From Mycobacterium sp. 050128 (GTDB taxonomy: Bacteria > Actinomycetota > Actinomycetes > Mycobacteriales > Mycobacteriaceae), in NCBI RefSeq assembly GCF_036409155.1, contig NZ_JAZGLW010000001.1:3224001-3288000 (forward strand): a stretch of 64,000 nucleotides of DNA, read 5' to 3'. Shown here in pieces: positions 1-17,411 of the stretch. A program made the position numbers and the translations under genes. The stretch's first letter is position 1; every line of letters starts with the position of its first letter. The notes under the pieces were generated by a model. The model was not told where the DNA came from. It saw only the letters and a program-made list of their open reading frames with translations, and ran no database searches.

Positions 1-584
1 CCAGCGGAGTTCAGTTGTTCTGGGAGGCGATCACCGTCCAGATGCGCGACCAGATCGAGGCCGCCGTCGGGATGCGGATCGCACCCTTCGTCCTGCCGCT
101 GGCGGTCACCATCTTCGTGTTCATCCTGATCTCCAACTGGCTGTCGGTGCTGCCGCTGCAGTACACCGACAAATCCGGGCGCACCACCGAGTTACTCAGT
201 TCGGCGGCCGCGGACATCAATTACGTTCTCGCGCTGGCTCTTTTCGTATTCGTCTGCTACCACGTGGCCGGAATCTGGCGCCGCGGCATCGTGGGGCACC
301 CGCTTGCGGTGCTCAAGGGTCACGTGGCGTTCCTGGCGCCGATCAACCTCGTCGAGGAACTCGCCAAGCCGATCTCGTTGTCGCTGCGACTTTTCGGCAA
401 CATCTTCGCCGGCGGCATTCTGGTCGCGCTGATCGCGCTCTTCCCGCCCTACATCATGTGGGCGCCCAACGCGATCTGGAAAGCGTTCGACCTGTTCGTC
501 GGCGCGATCCAGGCGTTCATCTTCTCGATCCTGACCATCCTGTACTTCAGCCAAGCCATGGAGATCGAGGATCACCATGACTGA
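1..584 (+). CDS. atpB: ATP synthase subunit a (partial, 5' end outside window)
   Basis: C-terminal 190 or so residues of the membrane subunit a of F1Fo ATP synthase, which forms the proton half-channels against the c-ring. The open frame runs in from base 3 with no start in the window, so roughly the first 55-60 residues are missing; the TTG at 15 is not a true start. Visible family features are several hydrophobic helices and the highly conserved [14 protein letters not shown] segment carrying the essential arginine, followed by the [23 protein letters not shown] helix region. It ends with an acidic/histidine tail (EDHHD). First gene here of the atpBEFHAGDC operon; 78 bp separate it from atpE. 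Confidence 0.97.
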   Translation, partial: SGVQLFWEAITVQMRDQIEAAVGMRIAPFVLPLAVTIFVFILISNWLSVLPLQYTDKSGRTTELLSSAAADINYVLALALFVFVCYHVAGIWRRGIVGHPLAVLKGHVAFLAPINLVEELAKPISLSLRLFGNIFAGGILVALIALFPPYIMWAPNAIWKAFDLFVGAIQAFIFSILTILYFSQAMEIEDHHD

Positions 585-596
585 AGACCATCTTGA

Positions 597-914
<318 letters not shown>

Positions 915-920
915 TTCGCA

Positions 921-1433
921 GTGATGGGTGACGCGAGCCGCAGCGTTCTGGCGTCCAGCCAGTCAGTAGCCGAGGGAGGCAACAACTTCCTCGTCCCCAA
1001 CGGCACGTTCTTTTTCGTGCTGGCGATCTTCTTGATCGTGCTGGCCGTCATCGGCACGTTCGTCGTGCCGCCGGTCATGAAGGTGTTGCGCGAACGCGAC
1101 GCGATGGTCGCCAAGACCGCCACCGACACCAAGAAGGCGAACGAGCAGTTCGAGGCCGCGCAGGCCGACTACGAGAAGGCGATGAAAGAAGCCCGGGTGC
1201 AGGCGTCATCCTTCCGCGACAAAGCCCGCGCGGACGGCCGCAAGGTCGTTGACGACGCGCGCGCAGACGCCGAGCGGCAGGTGTTGGCGACGTTGCAGCA
1301 GGCCGGCGAGCAATTGAAGCGGGAAAGGGACGCCGTGGAACTGGATTTGCGTGCCAACGTGGCTACCATGTCGGCGACGTTGGCCAGTCGGATTCTCGGC
1401 GTCGACGTCACAACTTCCGCCGCGACAGGGTAA
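921..1433 (+). CDS. atpF: ATP synthase subunit b
   Basis: 170-residue peripheral-stalk subunit. One N-terminal membrane helix (about residues 28-52, [20 protein letters not shown]) is followed by a long charged helix rich in Ala, Glu, Lys and Arg typical of the b dimer. The tail reads [11 protein letters not shown], matching the mycobacterial protein. Start is GTG at 921 or the ATG immediately after at 924; the ATG gives the M. tuberculosis-like MG- start and I cannot separate the two. It lies seven bp before the fused b-delta gene, with which it forms the mycobacterial heterodimeric stalk. Confidence 0.96.
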   Translation: MMGDASRSVLASSQSVAEGGNNFLVPNGTFFFVLAIFLIVLAVIGTFVVPPVMKVLRERDAMVAKTATDTKKANEQFEAAQADYEKAMKEARVQASSFRDKARADGRKVVDDARADAERQVLATLQQAGEQLKRERDAVELDLRANVATMSATLASRILGVDVTTSAATG

Positions 1434-1440
1434 CTAATCA

Positions 1441-2781
1441 ATGTCGACGTTTATTGGACAGCTGATCGGTTTCGCCGCCATCGTTTTCCTGGTGGTGCGT
1501 TATGTCGTGCCGCCGGTACGCAATTTGATGGCCGCTCGTCAGAACACGGTGCGCCAGCAATTGGAAGATTCGGCGGCGGCCGCCGAGCGGCTGACCGAGT
1601 CGACGACAGCCCATAGCAAGGCCGTGGAAGCCGCCAAGTCGGACGCCGAGCAGGTCGTCGAAGAGGCCAAGGTAGACGCGGGACGGATTGCCGAACAGCT
1701 ACAGGCCCAGGCCGAGATCGATGCGGAGCGGATCAAGGCACAGGGTGTGCGTCAGGCTGAGCTGTTGCGGGCCCAGCTGAGCCGTCAGCTAAGGCTGGAG
1801 CTCGGGCACGAATCTGTCCGCCAGGCAGAGGAATTGGTGCGCAACTACGTGGCCGACGCCCAGCAGCAAGCGTCCACGGTCGATCGCATTCTGGACGAGC
1901 TCGATGCCATGGCCCCCGCGGCGACTGATGTCAAGTACCCCTTGATGGCGAAGATGCGCTCGGCGAGTCGGCGTGCGCTGAAGAGCGTCACGGATCGATT
2001 CGAAGCCATCGCAAAGGATCTCGACACTCGCGGACTGGAAAAGCTGGCCGCTGAACTGGTTTCGGTAGCCAAGATGCTGAACGGCGAAATCGTCGTCACC
2101 CGGTATCTCACCCTGCCTTCCGAAGACGCCGCGCCCAGGGTCAGGTTGCTTGAGCGCCTGCTATCCGGCAAAGTCGCCGACACCACTTTTGAGGTGTTGA
2201 CAACCGCTGTCTCGCAACGGTGGTCCGCCAACTCGGATCTGGTCGAGGCCGTCGAACATGTGGCGCGGCAAGCGCTGTTGGAAGTCGCCGCGCGCGAGGA
2301 TCGGGTCGACGAGGTCGAAGACCAGTTGTTCCGGTTCGCCCGGATCCTTGAGGCGCAGCCGCGCCTTGCGGTCCTGCTTGGCGAGTACGGGGCTCCGGCG
2401 GAAGGCCGAGTCAGGTTGCTACGCAGCGTGCTCCAAAGCGCGACCGGCCAGAGCAATCGGATCACGAATTCACTGCTGGCCCAGACTATCGAGCTGTTGA
2501 GAGGTCAATCCGCCGACGACGCCGTGATGTTCTTGGCCGAAGCGGCGGTGGCACGCCGCAACGAGGTCGTCGCGCAGGTGACTGCGGCGGCCGAGCCCAC
2601 CGATGCTCAGCGCACCCGGCTGATCGAGGTGCTCAGCCGCATCTACGGGCACCCGGTGGCCGTCCAGCTGCAGACCGATGCGGCACTGCTGGGCGGGCTC
2701 CTGATCTCCGTGGGCGACGAGGTGATCGACGGGACGCTCTCGTCTCGCCTGACCGCGGCCGCGGCTCAACTGCCCGAATGA
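1441..2781 (+). CDS. atpFH: ATP synthase fused subunit b'-delta
   Basis: 446-residue fusion characteristic of mycobacteria and related actinobacteria. Residues 1-30 form a membrane helix ([22 protein letters not shown]), residues about 30-165 a b-like coiled coil, and residues about 170-446 the delta (OSCP) domain that caps the F1 head; the C-terminal delta signature is recognisable in [22 protein letters not shown]. It links the stator stalk to the alpha3beta3 crown. ATG start at 1441 follows atpF by 7 bp, so the two stalk genes are translated together. Confidence 0.97.
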   Translation: MSTFIGQLIGFAAIVFLVVRYVVPPVRNLMAARQNTVRQQLEDSAAAAERLTESTTAHSKAVEAAKSDAEQVVEEAKVDAGRIAEQLQAQAEIDAERIKAQGVRQAELLRAQLSRQLRLELGHESVRQAEELVRNYVADAQQQASTVDRILDELDAMAPAATDVKYPLMAKMRSASRRALKSVTDRFEAIAKDLDTRGLEKLAAELVSVAKMLNGEIVVTRYLTLPSEDAAPRVRLLERLLSGKVADTTFEVLTTAVSQRWSANSDLVEAVEHVARQALLEVAAREDRVDEVEDQLFRFARILEAQPRLAVLLGEYGAPAEGRVRLLRSVLQSATGQSNRITNSLLAQTIELLRGQSADDAVMFLAEAAVARRNEVVAQVTAAAEPTDAQRTRLIEVLSRIYGHPVAVQLQTDAALLGGLLISVGDEVIDGTLSSRLTAAAAQLPE

Positions 2782-2825
2782 TCACGAACTAGTCAGCAAT
2801 AACCGAAGTAGGAAGACGAAAAGCT

Positions 2826-4499
2826 ATGGCCGAGTTGACGATATCCGCTGCTGACATCCAGAGCGCGATCGAAGAGTATGTAGATTCCTTCACCTCCGAC
2901 ACCTCTCGCGAGGAGGTCGGCACCGTCATCGATGCCGGAGACGGCATCGCGCACGTCGAGGGTCTGCCGTCGGTGATGACCCAGGAGCTGCTCGAGTTCC
3001 CAGGCGGCGTCCTCGGGGTCGCCCTCAACCTCGATGAGCACAGTGTCGGCACGGTGATCCTCGGTGACTTCGAGAAGATCGAACAAGGCCAGCAGGTCAA
3101 GCGCACCAGCGAAGTCCTGTCCGTCCCCGTCGGCGACGCTTTTCTCGGGCGGGTGGTTAATCCGCTGGGCCAACCGATCGACGGCGGCGGCGACATCGAA
3201 GCCGAGACTCGTCGCGCGCTGGAACTGCAGGCGCCCTCGGTGGTGCAACGGCAGAGCGTCAGTGAGCCGCTGCAGACCGGGATCAAGGCCATCGACGCGA
3301 TGACACCGATCGGGCGTGGCCAGCGTCAGCTGATCATCGGCGACCGCAAGACCGGTAAGACCACGGTCTGCGTCGACACCATCCTCAACCAGCGGCAGAA
3401 CTGGGAGACGGGCGACGAGAAGAAGCAGGTGCGCTGCGTCTACGTGGCGATCGGCCAGAAGGGCACCACGATCGCGTCCGTGCGCCGCACGCTCGAAGAG
3501 GGCGGTGCGATGGACTACACCACCATCGTCGCGGCACCCGCCTCGGATGCGGCGGGCTTCAAATGGCTTGCGCCGTATGCCGGTTCGGCAATCGCTCAGC
3601 ACTGGATGTATCAGGGCAAGCACGTGCTCATCGTCTTCGACGACTTGACCAAGCAGGCCGAGGCGTACCGCGCGATCTCGCTGCTGCTGCGCCGCCCGCC
3701 GGGCCGCGAGGCATACCCCGGTGACGTCTTCTATCTGCACTCGCGGCTGTTGGAGCGATGCGGGAAGCTCTCCGACGAGCTCGGCGCCGGTTCGCTGACC
3801 GGTTTGCCGATCATCGAGACCAAGGCCAACGACATCTCGGCCTACATCCCCACCAACGTCATCTCGATCACCGACGGACAGTGCTTCTTAGAGACCGACC
3901 TGTTCAACCAGGGCGTCCGGCCCGCCATCAACGTCGGCGTCTCGGTGTCCCGAGTCGGTGGTGCGGCGCAGATCAAGGCCATGAAAGAGGTGGCAGGAAG
4001 CCTGCGTTTGGACCTGTCGCAGTACCGCGAATTGGAATCCTTCGCCGCCTTCGCCTCGGATTTGGACGCCACATCGAAGGCGCAGTTGGAGCGTGGCGCG
4101 CGGTTGGTCGAGCTGCTCAAGCAGCCGCAAAACCAGCCGTTGCCCGTCGAGGAGCAGGTGGTGTCCATGTTCCTGGGCACCGGTGGGCACGTGGACTCGG
4201 TGCCGGTCGAGGATGTCCGGCGATTCGAAACCGAACTGCTGGACCACATCCGGGGCTCCGAGGACAAGATCCTCGAAGAGATCCGCACCAGCAAGAAGCT
4301 CAGTGAGGAAAACGAGAAGGCCCTCACCGACGCCATCAACCACTTCAAGAAGGGCTTCGCGGCCACCGGCGGTGCTTCGGTGGTGCCCGACGAGCACGCC
4401 GAGGCCAAGGAAGACGACGACAAGGAATCGGTGAAGGTCAAAAAGGCGGAGCCCAAGAACAAGGACGCGAAGACAGAGTCCAAGAAGGACAAGAAGTAG
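2826..4499 (+). CDS. atpA: ATP synthase subunit alpha
   Basis: 557-residue non-catalytic nucleotide-binding subunit of F1. The Walker A motif GDRKTGKT lies at residues 172-179, and [13 protein letters not shown] carries the ATPase alpha/beta signature. A lysine/aspartate/glutamate-rich extension of about 40 residues follows the core fold at the C terminus ([20 protein letters not shown]...). This is the mycobacterium-specific extension known to suppress ATP hydrolysis by locking gamma; here it is slightly longer than in M. tuberculosis (549 aa, from memory). atpG starts 6 bp downstream. Confidence 0.98.
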   Translation: MAELTISAADIQSAIEEYVDSFTSDTSREEVGTVIDAGDGIAHVEGLPSVMTQELLEFPGGVLGVALNLDEHSVGTVILGDFEKIEQGQQVKRTSEVLSVPVGDAFLGRVVNPLGQPIDGGGDIEAETRRALELQAPSVVQRQSVSEPLQTGIKAIDAMTPIGRGQRQLIIGDRKTGKTTVCVDTILNQRQNWETGDEKKQVRCVYVAIGQKGTTIASVRRTLEEGGAMDYTTIVAAPASDAAGFKWLAPYAGSAIAQHWMYQGKHVLIVFDDLTKQAEAYRAISLLLRRPPGREAYPGDVFYLHSRLLERCGKLSDELGAGSLTGLPIIETKANDISAYIPTNVISITDGQCFLETDLFNQGVRPAINVGVSVSRVGGAAQIKAMKEVAGSLRLDLSQYRELESFAAFASDLDATSKAQLERGARLVELLKQPQNQPLPVEEQVVSMFLGTGGHVDSVPVEDVRRFETELLDHIRGSEDKILEEIRTSKKLSEENEKALTDAINHFKKGFAATGGASVVPDEHAEAKEDDDKESVKVKKAEPKNKDAKTESKKDKK

Positions 4500-4505
4500 C
4501 TAACC

Positions 4506-6901
<2,396 letters not shown>

Positions 6902-6930
6902 CCGCTGGCCGAGTCGAAAGGTGGTGTGAG

Positions 6931-7296
6931 ATGGCTGAATTGAACGTCGAGATCGTCGCCGTCGACCGCAAGATCTGGTCGGGGGAGGCGTCGTTCCTAT
7001 TCACCCGAACCACCGCCGGCGAGATCGGCATCCTGCCCCGCCATATTCCGTTGGTGGCCCAGTTGGTCGACGACGCAATGGTGCGCGTCGAGCGTGAGGG
7101 CGAAGACGATCTACGGGTCGCGGTGGATGGCGGGTTCTTATCGGTGACCGAGGAGAGCGTGACCATCCTCGCCGAATCCGCCGAGTTCGAATCTGAGATC
7201 GACGAGGCTTCCGCCAAGCAAGATTCCGAGTCCGACGACCCTCGCATTGCCGCGAGGGGCCGCGCGAGATTGCGCGCCGTCGGCGCGATCGACTAG
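6931..7296 (+). CDS. atpC: ATP synthase subunit epsilon
   Basis: 121-residue epsilon subunit. The N-terminal beta-sandwich ([43 protein letters not shown]) couples gamma to the c-ring. As in other mycobacteria, the C-terminal helical part is short and ends [22 protein letters not shown] ribosome site precedes ATG 6931. Last true ATP synthase gene of the operon; the next gene starts 16 bp later and is probably co-transcribed. Confidence 0.97.
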   Translation: MAELNVEIVAVDRKIWSGEASFLFTRTTAGEIGILPRHIPLVAQLVDDAMVRVEREGEDDLRVAVDGGFLSVTEESVTILAESAEFESEIDEASAKQDSESDDPRIAARGRARLRAVGAID

Positions 7297-7312
7297 CGCC
7301 CAGGACAAGGCG

Positions 7313-7756
7313 ATGAGCGCGCCCATGGTTGGCATGGTCGTGCTCGTCGTCGTGTTGGGAGCTGCGGTTCTGGCGCTGAGTTATCGGCTGCTGAAACTCC
7401 GGCAGGGTGGAACAGCCGGCATCATGCGCGACATCCCGGCGGTCGGAGGTCACGGCTGGCGTCACGGCGTAATCCGTTATCGCGGCGGTGAAGCCGCGTT
7501 CTACCGGCTCTCCAGCGTCCGGCTCTGGCCGGATCGACGGCTATCCCGGCGCGGTGTGGAGATCGTCGCCCGGCGCGCGCCGCGCGGCGATGAGTTCGAC
7601 ATCATGACCGACGAGATCGTGGTGCTGGAACTACGCGATACCACCCAGGAGCGCAGGTCGGGTCACGAACTGGCGCTCGATCAGGGTGCGTTGACCGCGT
7701 TCTTGTCGTGGCTGGAGTCTCGCCCGTCACCGCGTGCACGGCGTCGCAGCGTCTGA
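7313..7756 (+). CDS. DUF2550 membrane protein (Rv1312 family)
   Basis: 147-residue protein with one N-terminal membrane segment (residues 5-24, MVGMVVLVVVLGAAVLALSY) and a basic cytoplasmic domain (GIMRDIPAVGGHGWRHGVIRYRGGEAAFYRL...). It matches the protein always found directly downstream of atpC in mycobacteria; function unknown. ATG 7313 was chosen over an upstream in-frame start at 7247 because it gives the conserved MSAPMVGM start and avoids overlapping atpC. Conserved position suggests co-expression with ATP synthase; a role in assembly is only a guess. Confidence 0.9.
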   Translation: MSAPMVGMVVLVVVLGAAVLALSYRLLKLRQGGTAGIMRDIPAVGGHGWRHGVIRYRGGEAAFYRLSSVRLWPDRRLSRRGVEIVARRAPRGDEFDIMTDEIVVLELRDTTQERRSGHELALDQGALTAFLSWLESRPSPRARRRSV

Positions 7757-7780
7757 CGAAAAGCCCAGCAGCTCAACCTG

Positions 7781-8353
7781 TCAGGCGCCGCCGCCCGGCT
7801 TCCACAGCACATCACCACTCGCGTTGGCCACCCGCGAGAGGATGAAGAGTAGGTCCGACAGCCGGTTCAGGTACTTCGCCGGCAGCACGTTGACTTCCTT
7901 AGGCGCGGAATCGACTGCAGCCCAAGCGGATCGCTCGGCCCGACGCACCACTGTGCGGGCGACGTGCAAGAGTGCCGACAATGGCGAACCTCCGGGCAGC
8001 ACAAAGGAATTCAGCGCCGGCAGGGGCTCGTTGTATTTGTCGCACCATCCTTCGAGCCGGTCGATATAGGACTGGGCGACTCGTAGCGGAGGATATTTCG
8101 GGTTTTCCACTACCGGGGTGGACAGGTCCGCCCCGGCGTCGAACAAGTCGTTTTGGATCTGACGCAGCACGTCCGCGAGTTCGGAATCAGGCTGCCCGAC
8201 GGCGATGGCGACGCCGATCGCGGAGTTGGCTTCGTCGCAATCCGCGTACGCGACCAGGCGAGGATCGTTCTTCGAGACGCGCGAGAAGTCGCTCAATCCC
8301 GTCGTTCCGTCGTCGCCGGTCCGGGTATAGATGCGGGTCAGATGTACTGCCAT
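7781..8353 (-). CDS. ATP:cob(I)alamin adenosyltransferase, PduO type (Rv1314c family)
   Basis: 190-residue enzyme that transfers the adenosyl group of ATP to cob(I)alamin, making coenzyme B12 for methylmalonyl-CoA mutase. The N-terminal ATP motif TRTGDDGTTGL is at residues 9-19, and the signature C-terminal helix VARTVVRRAERSAW with RLSDLLFILSRVAN is present. Start is ATG at 8353 (MAVHLTRIYTRTGDDG), matching the family length; further in-frame upstream sequence has no family similarity. Transcribed away from murA. It fits functionally with the methylmalonyl-CoA epimerase at 23064. Confidence 0.95.
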   Translation of the reverse strand: MAVHLTRIYTRTGDDGTTGLSDFSRVSKNDPRLVAYADCDEANSAIGVAIAVGQPDSELADVLRQIQNDLFDAGADLSTPVVENPKYPPLRVAQSYIDRLEGWCDKYNEPLPALNSFVLPGGSPLSALLHVARTVVRRAERSAWAAVDSAPKEVNVLPAKYLNRLSDLLFILSRVANASGDVLWKPGGGA

Positions 8354-8423
8354 GATCAAACCGTACCCGGCGACGTGAGTTAGCTGACTGACAAGCCGGT
8401 ACCCCTTCACTAGACTGACGCGG

Positions 8424-9677
8424 GTGGCTGAGCGATTCGTGGTAACCGGCGGCAATCGGTTGTCCGGCGAAGTCGCGGTAGGGGGCGCCAAGAACAGCGT
8501 GCTCAAGCTGATGGCCGCGACCCTGCTGGCCGAAGGCACCAGCACGATCACCAACTGCCCCGACATTCTCGATGTGCCGCTGATGGCCGAGGTCCTGCGT
8601 GGCCTGGGCGCCACCGTCGAACTCGACGGTGACGTCGCCCGGATCACCTCACCCGACGAACCCAAGTACGACGCGGACTTCGCCGCGGTGCGGCAGTTCC
8701 GCGCCTCGGTGTGCGTGCTGGGCCCGCTGGTCGGCCGATGCAAGCGGGCCAAGGTCGCGCTGCCCGGTGGCGATGCGATCGGATCGCGCCCGCTGGATAT
8801 GCATCAGGCGGGCCTGCGGCAACTGGGTGCGACCTGCAACATCGAGCACGGGTGTGTCGTCGCTCACGCAGATACATTGCGCGGCGCGGAGATTCAACTG
8901 GAATTCCCCTCGGTGGGTGCCACCGAGAACATCCTGATGGCCGCCGTGGTCGCCGAGGGTGTCACCACGATCCACAATGCCGCGCGGGAGCCCGACGTCG
9001 TCGACCTCTGCACGATGCTCAATCAGATGGGCGCGCAGATCGAGGGTGCGGGTTCGCCGACCATGACGATTACCGGGGTGCCGCGGCTTTATCCCACCGA
9101 GCACCGGGTGATCGGTGACCGCATCGTCGCCGCCACCTGGGGGATCGCCGCCGCGATCACCCGGGGCGACATCTCGATCAGCGGTATCGATCCCGCGCAT
9201 CTTCAGGTGGTGCTGCACAAACTGCATGACGCGGGTGCCACCGTCACCCAGACGGACACTAGTTTTCGCGTGACGCAGTACGAGCGCCCGAAGGCGATGA
9301 ACGTTGCGACGTTGCCGTTTCCCGGTTTTCCGACGGATCTGCAACCGATGGCGATCGCGCTGGCATCGATCGCCGACGGCACCTCGATGATCACGGAAAA
9401 CGTGTTCGAGGCGCGCTTCCGATTCGTCGAAGAAATGATCCGGCTGGGCGCCGACGCGCGCACCGACGGCCACCACGCCGTGGTGCGGGGCCTGCCGCAA
9501 CTTTCCAGCGCACCGGTCTGGTGTTCGGATATTCGGGCCGGTGCCGGCCTGGTGCTGGCCGGGCTCGTCGCCGACGGCGACACCGAGGTCCACGACGTCT
9601 TTCACATCGATCGCGGCTACCCATTGTTCGTCGAAAACCTGGCGATTTTGGGAGCGGAGATCGAGCGGGTACAGTAA
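8424..9677 (+). CDS. murA: UDP-N-acetylglucosamine 1-carboxyvinyltransferase
   Basis: 417-residue first committed enzyme of peptidoglycan synthesis, transferring enolpyruvate from PEP to UDP-GlcNAc. The catalytic loop reads [13 protein letters not shown] with Asp117 where most bacteria have Cys; this substitution explains the intrinsic fosfomycin resistance of mycobacteria. Other markers are [13 protein letters not shown] near the N terminus and the C-terminal [13 protein letters not shown] motif. GTG start at 8424. It is the gene directly upstream of the rRNA operon, as in other mycobacteria, and the rRNA promoters begin just beyond its stop. Confidence 0.98.
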   Translation: MAERFVVTGGNRLSGEVAVGGAKNSVLKLMAATLLAEGTSTITNCPDILDVPLMAEVLRGLGATVELDGDVARITSPDEPKYDADFAAVRQFRASVCVLGPLVGRCKRAKVALPGGDAIGSRPLDMHQAGLRQLGATCNIEHGCVVAHADTLRGAEIQLEFPSVGATENILMAAVVAEGVTTIHNAAREPDVVDLCTMLNQMGAQIEGAGSPTMTITGVPRLYPTEHRVIGDRIVAATWGIAAAITRGDISISGIDPAHLQVVLHKLHDAGATVTQTDTSFRVTQYERPKAMNVATLPFPGFPTDLQPMAIALASIADGTSMITENVFEARFRFVEEMIRLGADARTDGHHAVVRGLPQLSSAPVWCSDIRAGAGLVLAGLVADGDTEVHDVFHIDRGYPLFVENLAILGAEIERVQ

Positions 9678-9733
9678 CCAAAGTCAGTGCCCCACAGGCG
9701 CGGTCACCCCTCGAAGGAGACCGAGACCGGGGC

Positions 9734-9763
9734 TTGACTCCCTCGCCGGATTGGTACTAACCT
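9734..9763 (+). promoter_or_regulatory. rRNA operon promoter, distal copy
   Basis: TTGACT (9734-9739), 18-bp spacer, TAACCT (9758-9763). The sequence between is almost the same as in the proximal copy 79 bp downstream (CGCCGGATTGG versus TGCCGGATCTG), so the two look like a duplicated mycobacterial rrn P1 promoter. Placement is by comparison with the remembered M. tuberculosis rrn P1; no start site was measured. Confidence 0.75.
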
Positions 9764-9812
9764 GGCACGGCTGCCCTCCGCAGCGATCACCACGATCGCA
9801 AGAAATTGGGGG

Positions 9813-9842
9813 TTGACGCCTCTGCCGGATCTGTATTAAGCT
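9813..9842 (+). promoter_or_regulatory. rRNA operon promoter, proximal copy (P1/PCL1-like)
   Basis: TTGACG (9813-9818), 18-bp spacer, TAAGCT (9837-9842), followed by GGCAGGGTTGCCCCGAAGCGGGC, which matches the start of the M. tuberculosis rRNA leader downstream of P1. This is probably the main growth-rate-controlled promoter for 16S-23S-5S. Confidence 0.8.
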
Positions 9843-9881
9843 GGCAGGGTTGCCCCGAAGCGGGCGAAATAAGCAAGAGTG

Positions 9882-10056
9882 TTGTTTGAGAACTCAATAG
9901 TGTGTTTGGTGTTTTTGTTTGTTGTTGTTTTTTATGACCGCACCGTAAACACTCCCCGTGTGATGGGTGTGGTCGTTTTATTTTGATGCCAGTTTTTGGT
10001 GTCTTTTTGTTAGGTCAGATTTTCTCTGATTCGAATACACCTCGTTTATCGAGGAG
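9882..10056 (+). other. rRNA leader with antitermination and processing elements
   Basis: The leader contains the conserved mycobacterial element TTGTTTGAGAACTCAATAG (9882-9900, box-A-like). Bases 9895-9905 (CAATAGTGTGT) are complementary to 11685-11695 after the 16S gene, giving the RNase III stem that releases pre-16S. A second hairpin pairs 9936-9944 with 9966-9974. No protein-coding gene is present in the 379 bp between murA and the 16S gene. Confidence 0.7.
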
Positions 10057-14950
<4,894 letters not shown>

Positions 14951-15037
14951 AATCGCAACCACTATTCTTTTCGTGACTTTTAGTCGCGTCGAATACCACA
15001 CCCCCCACCAGAACACTTGAATGAAAAATAAATAGAG

Positions 15038-15152
15038 TTACGGCGGCCACAGCGACAGGGAAACGCCCGGTCCCATTCCGAACCCGGAAGCTAAGCCTGT
15101 CAGCGCCAATGATACTGCCCTATCGGGTGGAAAAGTAGGACACCGCCGAACA
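15038..15152 (+). rRNA. rrf: 5S ribosomal RNA
   Basis: About 115 nt, TTACGGCGGCCACAGCGACA...GACACCGCCGAACA, with the 5' TACGGCGG complementary to the 3' CCGCCG(A). Conserved loop CCGAACCCGGAAGCTAAG is present. Last gene of the rRNA operon; the terminator follows within 6 bp. Confidence 0.96.
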
Positions 15153-15157
15153 TACAC

Positions 15158-15187
15158 AAAAATGCCCCCTGCAAAGGGGGCATTTTT
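15158..15187 (+). terminator. Intrinsic terminator of the rRNA operon
   Basis: Twelve-base perfect stem AAAAATGCCCCC / GGGGGCATTTTT (15158-15169 and 15176-15187) with a 6-base loop TGCAAA. The stem is symmetrical enough to work on both strands, so it may also end transcription of ogt coming from the other side (ogt stops at 15198). Confidence 0.93.
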
Positions 15188-15197
15188 GCGTTTTCTT

Positions 15198-15689
15198 TTA
15201 GTCGAATAGCGTTAAAGTCGACCGCTGATTTTCCAATTCGAGCAATGTGCGCTTGCGGCCGAGCCCGCCGCCGAAGCCGGTCAGGCTGCCATTGGCGCCG
15301 ATGACGCGATGGCATGGTACGACGATCGCGATCGGATTGTGACCGTTGGCCAGTCCGACCGCACGTGCGGCGCCCGGGGCCCCGATCTGTTCGGCGATTT
15401 CTCCATACGAACGGGTCTCTCCATAGGGAACCGTCAGCAGCGCTTTCCAGACGCGGCGCTGAAATTCGGTGCCCCTCAGGTCGAGTTCAATGTCGAAAGT
15501 CGTGAGCTGGCCGGCGAAGTACGCCACTAATTGTTCGACGGCCGCGCCGAACGCTGCCGGATCTGGCGACCAGTCGGCGCGACCCGGTTCATAGGTCTGA
15601 TCGACCATCCGCAGATTGGTCAACACCGAGCCGTGGCCGGCCAGGGTCAGCAGCCCGATGGGGCTGTCGATGGTGCGGTACTGGATCAT
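15198..15689 (-). CDS. ogt: Methylated-DNA--protein-cysteine methyltransferase
   Basis: 163-residue suicide repair protein that removes O6-alkyl groups from guanine. The acceptor motif IVVPCHRVIG has the catalytic Cys, and the DNA-binding segment (AVGLANGHNPIA, arginine finger in GAARAVG) precedes it. The start ATG at 15689 overlaps the stop codon of the adaA-alkA gene in an ATGA, so both are translated from one message. An in-frame start further upstream would lie inside adaA-alkA and lacks similarity. Length equals the family norm. Confidence 0.96.
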   Translation of the reverse strand: MIQYRTIDSPIGLLTLAGHGSVLTNLRMVDQTYEPGRADWSPDPAAFGAAVEQLVAYFAGQLTTFDIELDLRGTEFQRRVWKALLTVPYGETRSYGEIAEQIGAPGAARAVGLANGHNPIAIVVPCHRVIGANGSLTGFGGGLGRKRTLLELENQRSTLTLFD

Positions 15690-17182
15690 GCGGCCTCCTG
15701 TGGCGGCCATTGGTTCACCGGGTGCTCGAGCGTGGTCCACAAATGCTGGGTGGCGTACGAGCGCCAGGGGCGCCAATGTGCGCTGTGCTCAATGAGTTTG
15801 CGTTGATTCGTCGGCAGGCCCAGCTGCTTGGCGGCGAGTTGGAGCCCAAGGTCGCTGACGGGAAACGCGTCCGGGTCGCCAAGGCCACGCATCGCTATCA
15901 CCTCGGCGGTCCACGGGCCCACCCCCGGCAGGGCCAGCAGCTGAGTACGTGCGCTGTCCCAATCGCTTCCGGCGTCCAGGACCACACTGCCATCGAGGAG
16001 CCCGGCGACCAGCGCCGTCATCGTCCGTTGTCGCGACTTGGGCACCGCCAGATGGATGGGATCGATCTCGGAGAGCTGCTCGATCGACGGGAAGGCATGC
16101 GTCAGTGCGCCCTCGGGATCGTGGACTGCCGGCCCGTACGCCCTGACCAACCGGCCGACGTGGGTGCGTGCGGCCTTGGTCGAGACCTGCTGACCGAGCA
16201 CCGCGCGCACCGCGAGTTCGGCCTCGTCGACCGCGCGCGGAATGCGTTGTCCCGGCGCCTTGGCCACGACGGGAGCCAGCAGCGGGTCGCGACTCAGGGT
16301 GTCCACGATCGCTTCCGGATCGGCGTCGAGGTCGAGCAGCCGCCGGCAGCGGGCGATCGCGGTCGTGAGATCGCGGAAGTCGTCGAGCACGAGCAGACAG
16401 CGGACGTGATCGACGGCCGGCGTCAGCGCGACCACGGCGTTGCCGGCCGGAAGCCGAAGGCTGCGCCGGTAGGCACCGTCGCGCACTTCCTCGCAGCCGG
16501 GAACGGCGCCCGCGGCCAGATGTCCGAAGACGCCCTCGTAGGCGAAGGGAGTGCGCACCGGCAGCCGAAGGCACACTGTCCCAGGCGAAGTCGCTCCGGC
16601 TCTCAAGGACCCTAACCGGGCCGCCGCGCGCTTGCGCAAGTCGGTCGGCGTGCTTTCGAACACCAGGCGCACGGTGTCGTTGAACTGGCGGATGCTGGAA
16701 AAGCCGGCGGCGAACGCCACATCGCCGAGCGGTAGGTCGGTCGTCTCGATCAACAGCCGGGCGGTCTGGCTTCGTTGCGCGCGCGCCAGCGCGAGCGGTC
16801 CGGCGCCGACCTCGGCCTGCAACAGCCGCTCCAGCTGCCGCGTCGTGTACCCAAGGTGGGCGGCCAGACCGCCCACTCCGTCGCGGTCCACCGTTCCGTC
16901 GGCGATGAGCCGCATGGCCCGTGCCACGACGTCGCCGCGCACATTCCATTCGGGCGACCCCGGCGAGGCGTCGGGGCGGCATCGTTTGCACGCGCGGAAA
17001 CCTGCCCGCTGCGCGGCCGCCGCGGTCGGATAAAAGCGCACGTTGCGCGCGAACGGCGGGCGCACCGGGCAGCTGGGCCGGCAGTAGATGCGGGTGGTAA
17101 GCACCGCGGTGACGAACCAGCCGTCGAACCGGGCGTCCTTGGACTGGACCGCCCGGTAACAGCGTTCGAAATCGTCGTGCAC
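15686..17182 (-). CDS. alkA: Fused Ada regulator / DNA-3-methyladenine glycosylase II
   Basis: 498-residue multi-domain protein as in M. tuberculosis Rv1317c. Residues about 1-75 are the Ada zinc domain with four cysteines (YCRPSCPVRPP, ACKRCRPD), which takes methyl groups from DNA phosphotriesters. Residues about 80-190 hold an AraC-type helix-turn-helix pair (LGYTTRQLERLLQAEVG; AFAAGFSSIRQFNDTVR). Residues about 200-490 are the AlkA glycosylase with the HhH-GPD motif (LLALPGVGPWTAEVIAMRGLGDPDAFPVSDLGL), the catalytic Asp in the last part. GTG at 17182 gives the MHDDFERC start; a longer start at 17212 is possible. Probably self-inducing with ogt in the adaptive response. Confidence 0.94.
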   Translation of the reverse strand: MHDDFERCYRAVQSKDARFDGWFVTAVLTTRIYCRPSCPVRPPFARNVRFYPTAAAAQRAGFRACKRCRPDASPGSPEWNVRGDVVARAMRLIADGTVDRDGVGGLAAHLGYTTRQLERLLQAEVGAGPLALARAQRSQTARLLIETTDLPLGDVAFAAGFSSIRQFNDTVRLVFESTPTDLRKRAAARLGSLRAGATSPGTVCLRLPVRTPFAYEGVFGHLAAGAVPGCEEVRDGAYRRSLRLPAGNAVVALTPAVDHVRCLLVLDDFRDLTTAIARCRRLLDLDADPEAIVDTLSRDPLLAPVVAKAPGQRIPRAVDEAELAVRAVLGQQVSTKAARTHVGRLVRAYGPAVHDPEGALTHAFPSIEQLSEIDPIHLAVPKSRQRTMTALVAGLLDGSVVLDAGSDWDSARTQLLALPGVGPWTAEVIAMRGLGDPDAFPVSDLGLQLAAKQLGLPTNQRKLIEHSAHWRPWRSYATQHLWTTLEHPVNQWPPQEAA

Positions 17183-17411
17183 GTTTCCACAGTTACACCA
17201 GCGGGCCGACAAGACTGGCGGAAAAGCGACATGATCGTGGAGCGGCGGTCAATGGGCCGGCTGACGGCCCCGATGAGGGTCGGGCCGCGATCGTCGATGG
17301 CGGACTTGACGGCCACCGCCAGACTCATCGCGTCCCAGCCATCGACCGCCTCGACTCCATCCCTTCGGCCACGCCAATTCAGTCGATATGTGGGTTGTCC
17401 ACATCGAACGG

